Shown: positions 1 through 6,122, counted from the first letter of the stretch. The stretch: DNA of 7,707 nucleotides from Bacteroidales bacterium (GCA_004554255.1 SFNC01000089.1:1-7707), one strand, 5' to 3'. Made by a program: numbers and translations. Notes: generated by a model not told the origin, from the sequence alone.

Positions 1-384
1 ATCCAGCTGGAACGTTTCGTACCCGGTGAAGGCGAAGGCAACGAGGGTATCCGTGCAATACTCCGCGCACGTCACAAAGAGGCTATGGACAACTACGACA
101 AGCTGAAAGTTCAGTGGCGCAACAAAGAAATCACAAAACAGCAGTTTGACTCTCTCGCCAAGCTCAACGCTACAGACGAGAAACTCAAACACCCCACTGT
201 GATTATCAAGCCCGGACCCAACGCTACGTACGAGTCGCTGATTTATGCTATCGACGAGCTGAATCTGAACCAGATCCGCAAATATTCTATCCAGGCACCC
301 GACCATAAGGATACCACTCTTCTGCGTAAATTTGGTGCAGCTAACCCCAGCTTGAATGTTGAACGTCCCAACGTTCGCAAGTGA
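1..384 (+). CDS. exbD: ExbD/TolR-family biopolymer transport protein, C-terminal part (5' end outside window)
   Basis: The frame is open from the first base to a TGA at 382-384, giving the last 127 residues of a protein that starts upstream of the window. ExbD proteins have one transmembrane helix and a periplasmic domain. With ExbB they form the inner-membrane motor that uses proton-motive force to energise TonB. The N-terminal helix with its essential Asp is not visible. The stretch PTVIIKPGPNATYESLIYAI followed by DELNLNQIRKYSIQ has the alternating pattern of the ExbD periplasmic beta-alpha-beta domain. It is preceded by about 45 charged, helix-prone residues, which makes it longer than the enterobacterial form. 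tonB begins 38 nt after the stop with no terminator between, so the two are probably co-transcribed. Family assignment is fairly secure from the domain and the neighbour. Which of the exbD paralogues usual in Bacteroidetes this is cannot be told. Confidence 0.85.
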   Translation: MQLERFVPGEGEGNEGIRAILRARHKEAMDNYDKLKVQWRNKEITKQQFDSLAKLNATDEKLKHPTVIIKPGPNATYESLIYAIDELNLNQIRKYSIQAPDHKDTTLLRKFGAANPSLNVERPNVRK

Positions 385-422
385 GAGACCTATTGTTTAA
401 CCCTTAAAAACTGAAAAGAATT

Positions 423-1277
423 ATGGCAAAAGACGTAGATCTTTCATCAAAAGAGTGGACTGACTTAGTCTTTCAGGGCAAAAACAAGGAATTTGGTGCA
501 TACACCCTCCGCGCCGACTCTATCCGCCGCCACACCATCGCAGTAATAATCGTTGTTGCTGTTCTTGCAGTGGTAATGATTTTCCTGTGGATGAAGAACG
601 CCGGTCTGTTCGAACCCGCCGAGGAAGATGTCAACGCTAACGCCGGTCAGGAACTGACCACCATCGCTAACGTTGAGGACATCCCCGAAGAGGAAGAGCA
701 GCAGTTGGATATTCCCGAACCCGAACCCGAAGAAGTTCAGGTTGAAGAAGAAGTTACCGCCACACAGGCTGTTACTGAAGTTGTACTTGCCGAAGTTGTT
801 GACGAGGACCGTAAGATGAAGGATACCCAGGAAGTACTGGATAACACCGCTCAGCTCGGCGCCGAAAACCACGAAGGTAAGGAAGATGCTACCAAAGAAG
901 TGGTTAAGAAAGAAGTTGTAGTGGAAGCTCCCCCCGTGGAGAAACCCAAAGAAGAAGGTCCTGTAAACATCGCAATGGTGGAACAGAAACCCTCATTCCC
1001 CGGTGGTGACGCAGCCATGTACCAGTGGCTCTCCAACAACATCAACTATCCCGCAGCCGCTTCGGAAGAAGGCATACAAGGTAAAGTAACCGTACAGTTC
1101 ATCGTAGAGAAGGACGGTCACATCAGCGGTGTACACGTCGTTCGTGGCAAACACCCCGCTCTTGATGCCGAGGCAAAACGCGTTGTAAGCAAGATGCCCA
1201 GATGGACACCCGGACGTAACAACGGTCAGCCCGTACGTGTAACATACAACCTCCCTGTTACCTTCAAACTGCAGTAA
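423..1277 (+). CDS. tonB: TonB energy transducer
   Basis: This 284-residue protein spans the periplasm and passes energy from ExbB/ExbD to TonB-dependent outer-membrane receptors. Residues 11-30 carry the cytoplasmic signature typical of Bacteroidetes TonB proteins (EWTDLVFQGKNKEFGAYTLR). One transmembrane helix follows at about 38-57. Residues 64-180 are low-complexity and rich in Glu, Pro and Val, with EPEPEE and long acidic or VEEE-type runs, the expected extended periplasmic linker. The TonB C-terminal domain covers about 188-284: FPGG at 192-195, GKVTVQFIVEKDG at 220-232, then LD-x-EA-x-RVV, MPRWTPG and a final PVTFKL. The ATG at 423 is the natural start, because the signature begins within ten residues of it. 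It follows the exbD-like gene and ends 54 nt before a strong terminator, so it is the last gene of its operon. Linker charge is strongly negative, unlike the Pro-Lys linker of E. coli TonB. Confidence 0.95.
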   Translation: MAKDVDLSSKEWTDLVFQGKNKEFGAYTLRADSIRRHTIAVIIVVAVLAVVMIFLWMKNAGLFEPAEEDVNANAGQELTTIANVEDIPEEEEQQLDIPEPEPEEVQVEEEVTATQAVTEVVLAEVVDEDRKMKDTQEVLDNTAQLGAENHEGKEDATKEVVKKEVVVEAPPVEKPKEEGPVNIAMVEQKPSFPGGDAAMYQWLSNNINYPAAASEEGIQGKVTVQFIVEKDGHISGVHVVRGKHPALDAEAKRVVSKMPRWTPGRNNGQPVRVTYNLPVTFKLQ

Positions 1278-1331
1278 TACTTAAACACGGAATAACATAG
1301 CATATAGCTTTTGAATTCCATACCCTCCCCT

Positions 1332-1366
1332 AAAAAGGGCGTTCCTCACCGGGAACGCCTTTTTTA
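1332..1366 (+). terminator. Intrinsic terminator of the exbD-tonB operon
   Basis: A GC core gcgttcc (1339-1345) pairs perfectly with ggaacgc (1352-1358) around a 6-nt loop. The stem is extended by G-C and G-U pairs and an A-run/T-run, about 14 bp in all, and ends in a run of T. It lies 54 nt after the tonB stop. Because A5 precedes and T6 follows the core, it could also work for minus-strand transcription. Confidence 0.88.
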
Positions 1367-1463
1367 TTTCTAATATATACGTCCAAAAATGGTTTTACTG
1401 AGCGTTAGATTACTAATTCTGTCAACGAACAGTTTAGGACTAAGCGACACGGAATAATGGAAT

Positions 1464-1480
1464 GGCGGCATCCTGCCGCC
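1464..1480. repeat. GC-rich perfect hairpin
   Basis: The arms ggcggca (1464-1470) and tgccgcc (1474-1480) are perfect inverted copies separated by a 3-nt tcc loop. The right part, catcctgccgc at 1469-1479, is also a perfect 11-nt inverted copy of gcggcaggatg at 1693-1703. No T-run follows, so it is not a standard terminator. Confidence 0.6.
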
Positions 1481-1570
1481 CAGACGGCCCCCGCTCCGCT
1501 CGTGTAGCCTCCGCGGCAAGACGCCGTTATGCGGACACGTAAGCATCTCACGCAAAGGAATTTTATATCT

Positions 1571-1597
1571 CGCGCTTAGTACGCTGAGTGCGCTGAG
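1571..1597. repeat. Three imperfect 9-nt tandem units
   Basis: cgcgcttag, tacgctgag and tgcgctgag follow one another with a shared core CGCT-K-AG. A hairpin gagttt-tgtg-aaactc (1598-1613) comes next, and ctcgcgc occurs on both sides (1569-1575 and 1611-1617). This short degenerate array in non-coding DNA has no known function that I can assign. Confidence 0.5.
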
Positions 1598-1657
1598 GAG
1601 TTTTGTGAAACTCGCGCAGAGCGAATTTTTATTGTTGTTTAAGGAGCTAGCTGAGGT

Positions 1658-1678
1658 AAATCGCCTTGGCGATTTTTT
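1658..1678 (+). terminator. Orphan intrinsic terminator-like hairpin
   Basis: aaatcgc (1658-1664) pairs with gcgattt (1669-1675). The loop cttg gives the stable C(UUG)G-type tetraloop, and the hairpin runs into TTTTTT (1673-1678). The T-run lies only on the + side, so it would stop rightward transcription. No gene lies between it and the tonB terminator some 300 nt upstream. It may end an unannotated small RNA, back up the tonB terminator, or be the relic of a lost gene. Confidence 0.5.
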
Positions 1679-1782
1679 AATCAGTAATCTCCGCGGCAGG
1701 ATGGCTATTCAAAATGTTTCAGTCATTGTGACCCTGCACCGCACATGTGAGCCAAACCCCCGGAGGGGTTCCATCTGCATAG

Positions 1783-1823
1783 CCCCACGTAGCGGGCGGA
1801 GGTACGACGCCGGCTACGTGGGG
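1783..1823 (+). repeat. Hairpin element B, copy 1
   Basis: ccccacgtagc (1783-1793) pairs perfectly over 11 bp with gctacgtgggg (1813-1823). After one G.G mismatch, ggcg (1795-1798) pairs with cgcc (1808-1811), leaving the 9-nt loop gaggtacga. Outer bases 1780-1782 can pair weakly with 1824-1826. No T-run follows, so it is unlikely to be a terminator. Confidence 0.8.
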
Positions 1824-1924
1824 TTACCCCGACCCGCACATGACAACCCCGGGGGGGTTGCATCTGGACGGCGCAACCCAAATGGAACCCCTCCGGGGTT
1901 CACGGACTTCTATGCCTCGTTACC

Positions 1925-1965
1925 CCCCATGTAGCGGTCGTCGTACCTCCACCCGCAACATGGGG
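1925..1965 (-). repeat. Hairpin element B, copy 2 (inverted)
   Basis: Read on the minus strand, this differs from copy 1 at only six positions over the 43-nt extended unit and keeps the loop gaggtacga exactly. The outer arm ccccatgt pairs with acatgggg. A single T.T mismatch follows on this strand, then the inner stem gcgg/ccgc. One outer C-G pair of copy 1 is replaced by T-A here, a compensatory change. Confidence 0.8.
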
Positions 1966-2035
1966 CTACTCAAGTGGAACCCCTCCGGGGTTAGGGCACT
2001 TCCTTTAAATAAGGTACCTCCTTTATATAATTTAT

Positions 2036-2069
2036 GATAGTCTCGGAGGTTGTGACTGTGCTATCCGAG
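2036..2069 (-). other. Overlapping inverted repeats downstream of the antiporter gene (weak terminator candidate)
   Basis: On the minus strand, about 30 nt after the antiporter stop, CTCGGA (2069-2064) can pair with TCCGAG (2047-2042). The overlapping GATAG (2065-2061) can pair with CTATC (2040-2036). The order of arms makes the two helices either mutually exclusive or an H-type pseudoknot. There is no T-run, so I cannot call it a terminator with confidence. Confidence 0.25.
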
Positions 2070-2098
2070 GCTGGATGACGTGCATCTAATGGCCGGGA

Positions 2099-4303
2099 TT
2101 ATCTGAGGGTTTCGAGGGTTTTAGGGTCGCCGACAAGCCATACTATGTCGCCGGCGTTGAAGACCATATCCGGCTCCGAATCCGTGTACTCATCGCCACG
2201 CTGAATGGCAAGTACAAGCCCATCGTATTTGTCGCGTATACCGCTGGTACGGGGCGTTTTGCCTACCAACGGCGATGTCTCGGTGAGCAAGATCTTTACC
2301 AGCTTGAAGTCTACGGGCTTTTCCTCCGACGGGTCCACGGGCATGTTCTTCTCTATCAGCGGCAGGACGTGTTCTATCTGTTCGTCTGTACCAATCACTC
2401 CAAGCACATCGCCGGGGAAAATCCTGCGCTCACCGCCGGGAATGGTAATCGTTACCGAGCCTCGCTGCACGCTCACGATATTAACGCCGTAGCGCGACCG
2501 CACATTGGAGTTTTTCAGACGCTCGCCCACAAACGGGCATCCTGTGCCTACAGTTATATAAGCAAGGTGCAAGTCGTTGATCATCTTACTCTTACGGCCG
2601 GATCTGCGCAACTCGCGCTCGTTGAGGTTATCCAAGAATTTCGTCTCCATCCTGGACATCTTTTGGCGCACGCGGTGCGACAACAGCATAAGAGCCATCA
2701 GCACCGCCGCTATTGCAAAGCTGAAGCCCCAGCGCATTGACGAGTACTCGGTTATCAGGTTGATAACAAAGCAGTTGGCCACGATAAAGCATATCAGCGC
2801 CATCGCTATTGCGGCGATATTGGGACGTCCGTATTCGGACGCACCCTTTCCGATTACCTTTGTGAGCGGCAGCAGCAGAGCCACCACAAAGGGCGCCATG
2901 GCCGCAAGCGTGAGCCACATTGTGGCAGTCTCGGCTAAATGCGGGATATGCTCCTTTGCCCAGGGATAAAGGTATAGCCGCGAGCATAACAGTATGGCTA
3001 CCAGGATAATAGAGTACACCATCAGCCGAAGGGATATTTGGCGCACTGCCGCACGCCATGCGCTACGGTGGACCTCGGACTCTGAGGCGCTGTCATGATA
3101 GCGGTCTATCAGGAAACGCAGCTTCTCGGGCAAATGGCGCTCTACCAGATTATAGAACGGCACCGAGAGTTTGATAAAATACGGCGTTGTAAAGGTTGTA
3201 AGAACCGATACAGCCACCACAATCGGATATATTGTTGCGTCAAGTACGCCAAGACTCATGCCTAAAGTGGCAATAATAAACGCAAATTCACCTATCTGCG
3301 TAAGAGAGAATCCACTCTGAATGGCAACTTTCAGCGACTGACCGGTGACCAGCATTCCGAAAGTTCCGAAAATAATCATGCCCAGAATCACCACCACCGA
3401 CAGCAGCAGGATAATCGGCCAGTACTGCCCTACAACCTCCGGCTGGACCATCATGCCCACCGAAATAAAGAACACAGCGCCGAACAGGTCCTTTACCGGC
3501 GTCACCACATGCTCGATGCGCTCGGCATAGCTTGTTCCAGCAAGTATCGAGCCCATCACAAACGCACCCAATGCGAGCGAGAATCCGCAGTATACTGAGA
3601 AAATGGCCATACCCAGGCATAAGCCCATGGACACCACCAACAGCGTTTCCTCATTGAGGAACTTGCGGCATCTGCCCAACAGAGACGGTATGATGTAAAC
3701 GCCTACCAGGAACCAGATTACCAGGAAAAATACCAGCTTTGCAACGCTGTAGACCAATTCCATGCCCTCCACACCGTCGCTGGTGGCGATAGAGGACAGC
3801 ACCACCATCATCAGGACAGCAAAGAGGTCCTCTACTATCAGCACGGCGAAAACCATTGACGCGAAATTCTTCTGTCTAAGACCTAAGTCGTTGAAAGCCT
3901 TGATGATAATCGTTGTGGACGACATTGACAGCATGCCGCCCAAGAAGAGACTGTTTATGGTGGAATAATGCAACAGATGCCCCACGGCAAAACCCGCCAT
4001 CATCATTCCGCAGACTATTATCAGAGCCGTGGCGATGGCCGAGGCTCCCGTGTTAACCAGTTTCTTAAAGCTGAATTCAAGTCCCAGCGAGAACAACAGC
4101 ACCACAATACCTATCTGCGCCCAGAAGTCAATGTTTTGCTCGGTAGTCACCGACGGCAGATACATGAAATGGGGGCTGGCCAGGAATCCGGCCACTATGT
4201 AACCCAGCACTATAGGCTGTTTAATCCACTTGAAAAGTAGCGTCACACCCGCTCCGAGGAGCAAAATGAACGCCAGATCAGAAATAAGCGATTCAATATG
4301 CAT
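2099..4303 (-). CDS. CPA2-family (Kef-type) cation:proton antiporter with two TrkA_C domains
   Basis: This 734-residue inner-membrane protein probably exchanges K+ or Na+ for protons. Residues 1-380 form a Na+/H+-exchanger membrane domain of about a dozen helices. Family landmarks are LSMSSTTIIIKAF (125-137), VEDLFAVLMM (157-166), GFSLALGAFVMGSILAGTSY (240-259), FFISVGMMV (278-286) and GFSLTQIGEFAF (331-342). The ion-site acidic pair is Glu158-Asp159. About four more membrane segments lie at 425-445, 460-482, 493-517 and 523-545. Two TrkA_C/RCK_C-like domains follow, at about 575-652 and 664-734, each ending in a GD-x-(V/I)-(L/W)-x-(V/L)-(I/V)-G motif. There is no Rossmann (TrkA_N) domain, unlike E. 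coli KefB/KefC, so gating by NAD(H) or glutathione adducts is unlikely. RCK_C domains in some other bacteria bind c-di-AMP, which is only a possibility here. The start lies 3 nt after the MgtC-like gene, so it is surely co-transcribed. Substrate is not determinable from sequence. Confidence 0.93.
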   Translation of the reverse strand: MHIESLISDLAFILLLGAGVTLLFKWIKQPIVLGYIVAGFLASPHFMYLPSVTTEQNIDFWAQIGIVVLLFSLGLEFSFKKLVNTGASAIATALIIVCGMMMAGFAVGHLLHYSTINSLFLGGMLSMSSTTIIIKAFNDLGLRQKNFASMVFAVLIVEDLFAVLMMVVLSSIATSDGVEGMELVYSVAKLVFFLVIWFLVGVYIIPSLLGRCRKFLNEETLLVVSMGLCLGMAIFSVYCGFSLALGAFVMGSILAGTSYAERIEHVVTPVKDLFGAVFFISVGMMVQPEVVGQYWPIILLLSVVVILGMIIFGTFGMLVTGQSLKVAIQSGFSLTQIGEFAFIIATLGMSLGVLDATIYPIVVAVSVLTTFTTPYFIKLSVPFYNLVERHLPEKLRFLIDRYHDSASESEVHRSAWRAAVRQISLRLMVYSIILVAILLCSRLYLYPWAKEHIPHLAETATMWLTLAAMAPFVVALLLPLTKVIGKGASEYGRPNIAAIAMALICFIVANCFVINLITEYSSMRWGFSFAIAAVLMALMLLSHRVRQKMSRMETKFLDNLNERELRRSGRKSKMINDLHLAYITVGTGCPFVGERLKNSNVRSRYGVNIVSVQRGSVTITIPGGERRIFPGDVLGVIGTDEQIEHVLPLIEKNMPVDPSEEKPVDFKLVKILLTETSPLVGKTPRTSGIRDKYDGLVLAIQRGDEYTDSEPDMVFNAGDIVWLVGDPKTLETLR

Positions 4304-4306
4304 GTC

Positions 4307-5026
4307 TTAAATAGATACCTGTGTTGACAGAGTTATGGACTTTGTAGAATATACAGTCTTAAGCGTCTTGAACAGAGTGATATAGTTTACATTTTCGGGG
4401 ACAAGCACCACCAGGTTCAGATGCGTCATATTGTCGTCAAAGTCATAATCCACATAGAAATTGGTGAGCACTACCTTGTGCATGCGCAGTGCCTTTTTAT
4501 ACTGCTCGATGTCGTCCACAATTCCGTTTACGCGCACACGTATTATCCGCGCCTCGTTACCCATGTTTATATGGCGTTCAAAGCGCTCCAGCTGGGCGAG
4601 AACGAAAAGTATCATCAGTGTAGCTATCAGGGAGATCCAGTACATCCCCACCCCGACGGCCATGCCTATCGTGGCCACCATCCATATTCCGGCGGCAGTG
4701 GTGAGGCCACGGACGCTGCCCTTCATCTGAATTATGGCGCCGGCACCCAGAAAACCGATACCGGTAACCACCTGTGCGGCTATACGGCCGGGGTCGCCGT
4801 TCTTCAGTCCTAAATATTCCTGCGGGACATATATGGACAGAATCATGGCCAGGGTGGCGCCCATAGCAATCAGGGAGAAGGTGCGCACGCCGGCGGTCTG
4901 TCCGCGCTTTTTGCGCTGATACCCCACCAGGCAGCCCAATATCATGGACAGCAGCAACTTATACACCGACGACAAGGTGTTTACCTCGGTGGCATTCAGC
5001 GTGTCAACAATCGTGCTCCAGTCCAT
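4307..5026 (-). CDS. MgtC/SapB-family membrane protein
   Basis: This 239-residue protein has about five transmembrane helices in residues 18-148 and a soluble C-terminal domain (about 158-239) with ACT-like beta-alpha spacing. The MgtC core is clear: GCLVGYQRKKRGQTAGVRTF (31-50), DPGRIAAQVVTGIGFLGAGA (78-97) and VRGLTTAAGIW (105-115). Members are tied to survival in low Mg2+ and, in some pathogens, to growth in macrophages and F-ATPase modulation. Those roles are not established for Bacteroidetes homologues, so I give no symbol. Its length with the C-terminal domain matches long MgtC proteins rather than short SapB-like ones. The ATG lies 9 nt after the upstream stop, and AAGGA overlapping that stop may serve as a ribosome-binding site about 7 nt from the ATG. 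The downstream antiporter starts after 3 nt. Adjacency to a cation antiporter supports a role in ion homeostasis. Confidence 0.93.
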   Translation of the reverse strand: MDWSTIVDTLNATEVNTLSSVYKLLLSMILGCLVGYQRKKRGQTAGVRTFSLIAMGATLAMILSIYVPQEYLGLKNGDPGRIAAQVVTGIGFLGAGAIIQMKGSVRGLTTAAGIWMVATIGMAVGVGMYWISLIATLMILFVLAQLERFERHINMGNEARIIRVRVNGIVDDIEQYKKALRMHKVVLTNFYVDYDFDDNMTHLNLVVLVPENVNYITLFKTLKTVYSTKSITLSTQVSI

Positions 5027-5035
5027 ATCCAGTCC

Positions 5036-6085
5036 TTATTTTAGGGTGAACGACGTGGACTTAAGTCGGAAATTGTCGCAGAAAAGCTCTACAGTATACG
5101 CGCCGGGGTTAAGAGCCTGACGTACATCGTAATAGATTGTCACTCCGCCGATTTCCTGGCCACCGTACTCGATGGTTCGGTGTGCTGTTGAGGCAAGAGT
5201 TCCGCCCTCGAACGAGAACGAACCGCCGCCGTCCAGCAACTGGCCCTCGGGAGTGGTGATTCGCAGCCAGATGGTCTTCTCGCCCACGGGTGTAGAGTTG
5301 TTCTGCGGGATAGTGAAAGTCACCGCCAACTTCTTGGCTTTCTTCACTTTCTTCTCATTTTTGCCCTTGCCGTTCAGCGCCTGCAGGCTCACACCGGTTA
5401 CATTCAGCTTCTCGGCGAGAGTCATACGCTCGGTAAGATGGGCATTCTCGCGCGAAGTCTGCTCCACCTGGCTTGTAAGCCTCTGGTTGGCATCCTTGAT
5501 CTCGGCATTTTCGCTGCGCAGCGCCTCATTTTCAGCATTGAGTCTGTTAATTTCCTCAATGTAATGTTTAAGCAATCCCCGCAACGTGGCAATCTGGTTG
5601 CGCAAGTCCTGTAACTCCTTGGCACTCTTGGCTTTGGTGTCCTTAAGCTGGCGCTGCAGATTCTCTATCTCCAGTTTTGCGGCATCGTATTTCTCTGTGA
5701 GTCTGAGCTTTACGGAGTCTGTGATTATCATCTGTCGCGGCGACTCTATGCCGGCGAACTCGCTCTCCAGATTGGACATATCCTGCTTGGCCAGGTCCTC
5801 CTGGTAAGCCACCTCGGCGGCCTCCTTTTCGGCCTGGATGCGCGCTATTTCCTCGTCGCGGCTCTTGTTGGTGAGCAGAAAATATGTGCCGCCGCCTACA
5901 AGGGCAAGCCCCAGTACGCAGATAACGGCCAGCATGATAGTCTTAGATTTATCCTTAGCGGGTTTGGCGGGGCGTTCGTACTCCTCCTCGTCCATTTTAT
6001 TACCTAAAGTAGATGGCTTGTCGGGCGAAGCAGTGCGTACCTCGTCATTATCATCGTCTATACGGAAAGATGGGTTTTTATCCAT
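5036..6085 (-). CDS. Membrane-anchored coiled-coil protein of unknown function
   Basis: I do not recognise a named family for this 349-residue protein. Residues 1-48 are polar and charged (DDDNDE; PAKPAKDKSK) and likely cytoplasmic. A single transmembrane helix covers about 49-72 (IMLAVICVLGLALVGGGTYF). The Lys-rich side before it suggests N-in, C-out topology. Residues 75-225 are charged, helix-forming and heptad-like (EIENLQRQLKDTKAKSAKEL; INRLNAENEALRSENAEI), interrupted near 113-122 by ESPRQ and so probably two coiled-coil segments. A Lys/Gly-rich hinge (about 239-252) leads to a beta-rich domain (253-349) with WLRITTPEGQLL, a Gly-rich GGGSFSFEGG and NPGAYTVELFCDN, which resembles an Ig-like fold. 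It is the first gene of the unit with the MgtC-like protein and antiporter, behind a Bacteroidetes-type promoter box. A periplasmic scaffold or sensor is one guess among several. Confidence 0.9.
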   Translation of the reverse strand: MDKNPSFRIDDDNDEVRTASPDKPSTLGNKMDEEEYERPAKPAKDKSKTIMLAVICVLGLALVGGGTYFLLTNKSRDEEIARIQAEKEAAEVAYQEDLAKQDMSNLESEFAGIESPRQMIITDSVKLRLTEKYDAAKLEIENLQRQLKDTKAKSAKELQDLRNQIATLRGLLKHYIEEINRLNAENEALRSENAEIKDANQRLTSQVEQTSRENAHLTERMTLAEKLNVTGVSLQALNGKGKNEKKVKKAKKLAVTFTIPQNNSTPVGEKTIWLRITTPEGQLLDGGGSFSFEGGTLASTAHRTIEYGGQEIGGVTIYYDVRQALNPGAYTVELFCDNFRLKSTSFTLK

Positions 6086-6114
6086 AACTATATATTAATG
6101 TGTAATTCGGTTTG

Positions 6115-6122
6115 CAAAGTTA
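6115..6122 (-). promoter_or_regulatory. Promoter -7 box for the minus-strand three-gene unit
   Basis: The minus strand reads TAACTTTG here, matching the Bacteroidetes sigma-ABfr -7 consensus TAnnTTTG. The distance to the ATG at 6085 would leave a leader of roughly 20-25 nt. I see no good -33 TTTG at the expected spacing, so the call rests on one box and its location. Confidence 0.5.

Larger units (their letters stand above)
1755..1992. repeat. Cluster of alternating palindromic elements (A-B-A-A-B-A), inverted about its centre
   Basis: Two element types alternate. Element A is a short palindrome, aacccc-loop-ggggtt, at 1755-1770, 1844-1860 (caacccc/ggggttg), 1886-1900 and 1978-1992. Element B is a 41-nt hairpin at 1783-1823 (+) and again at 1925-1965 in the opposite orientation. 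In both copies the order read along the element is A, then about ten spacer bases beginning 'cca', then 'tagcccca' and B. So a composite A-spacer-B unit is present twice, head to head, with two more A elements between. This looks like REP/BIME-type repetitive extragenic DNA. Whether it is dispersed elsewhere in this genome cannot be seen from one window. Confidence 0.8.
1278..2098. other. 0.8-kb gene-free intergenic region with structured repeats
   Basis: This region lies between the convergent ends of tonB and the antiporter gene. I find no reading frame in it that resembles a protein family. The open frames present run through palindromic DNA and translate to Pro/Gly/Arg-rich text that repeats with the DNA. 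From left to right it holds the tonB terminator, about 90 bp of AT-rich sequence with nothing recognisable, a GC-rich hairpin at 1464-1480, and a weaker bulged stem at 1501-1539 (cgtgt/acacg plus ccgc/gcgg). Then come 9-nt tandem units at 1571-1597, a small hairpin at 1598-1613 (gagttt/aaactc), a terminator-like hairpin at 1658-1678, the palindrome cluster at 1755-1992, and an AT-rich stretch leading to an ambiguous fold at 2036-2069. No tRNA or rRNA is visible. Confidence 0.75.

Noticed and set aside
1755..1770. Element A palindrome as an intrinsic terminator
   Set aside because: The stem is only 6 bp and no T-run follows on either strand. The same palindrome recurs four times, which fits a repeat element better.
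1605..1934. 109-codon plus-strand reading frame rich in Pro, Gly and Arg
   Set aside because: It runs through the A and B palindromes, and its protein text repeats only because the DNA repeats. It overlaps the orphan terminator and shows no family pattern.
1755..1992. CRISPR array
   Set aside because: The repeats are palindromes of two kinds in both orientations with irregular spacing. There are no uniform direct repeats with unique spacers and no cas genes.
1840..2037. 65-codon plus-strand reading frame
   Set aside because: It lies inside the same palindrome cluster. The 'WNPSGV'-type text is a translation of the ccctccgggg palindrome.
4421..4813. Plus-strand reading frame opposite the MgtC-like gene
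   Set aside because: It is antisense to a clearly conserved protein and has no recognisable domain, so it is a shadow of the high-GC coding frame.
5172..5564. Plus-strand, Ser/Phe-rich reading frame opposite the coiled-coil gene
   Set aside because: The Ser/Phe-rich composition is the mirror of Glu/Lys-rich coiled-coil codons. No start signal or homology is visible.
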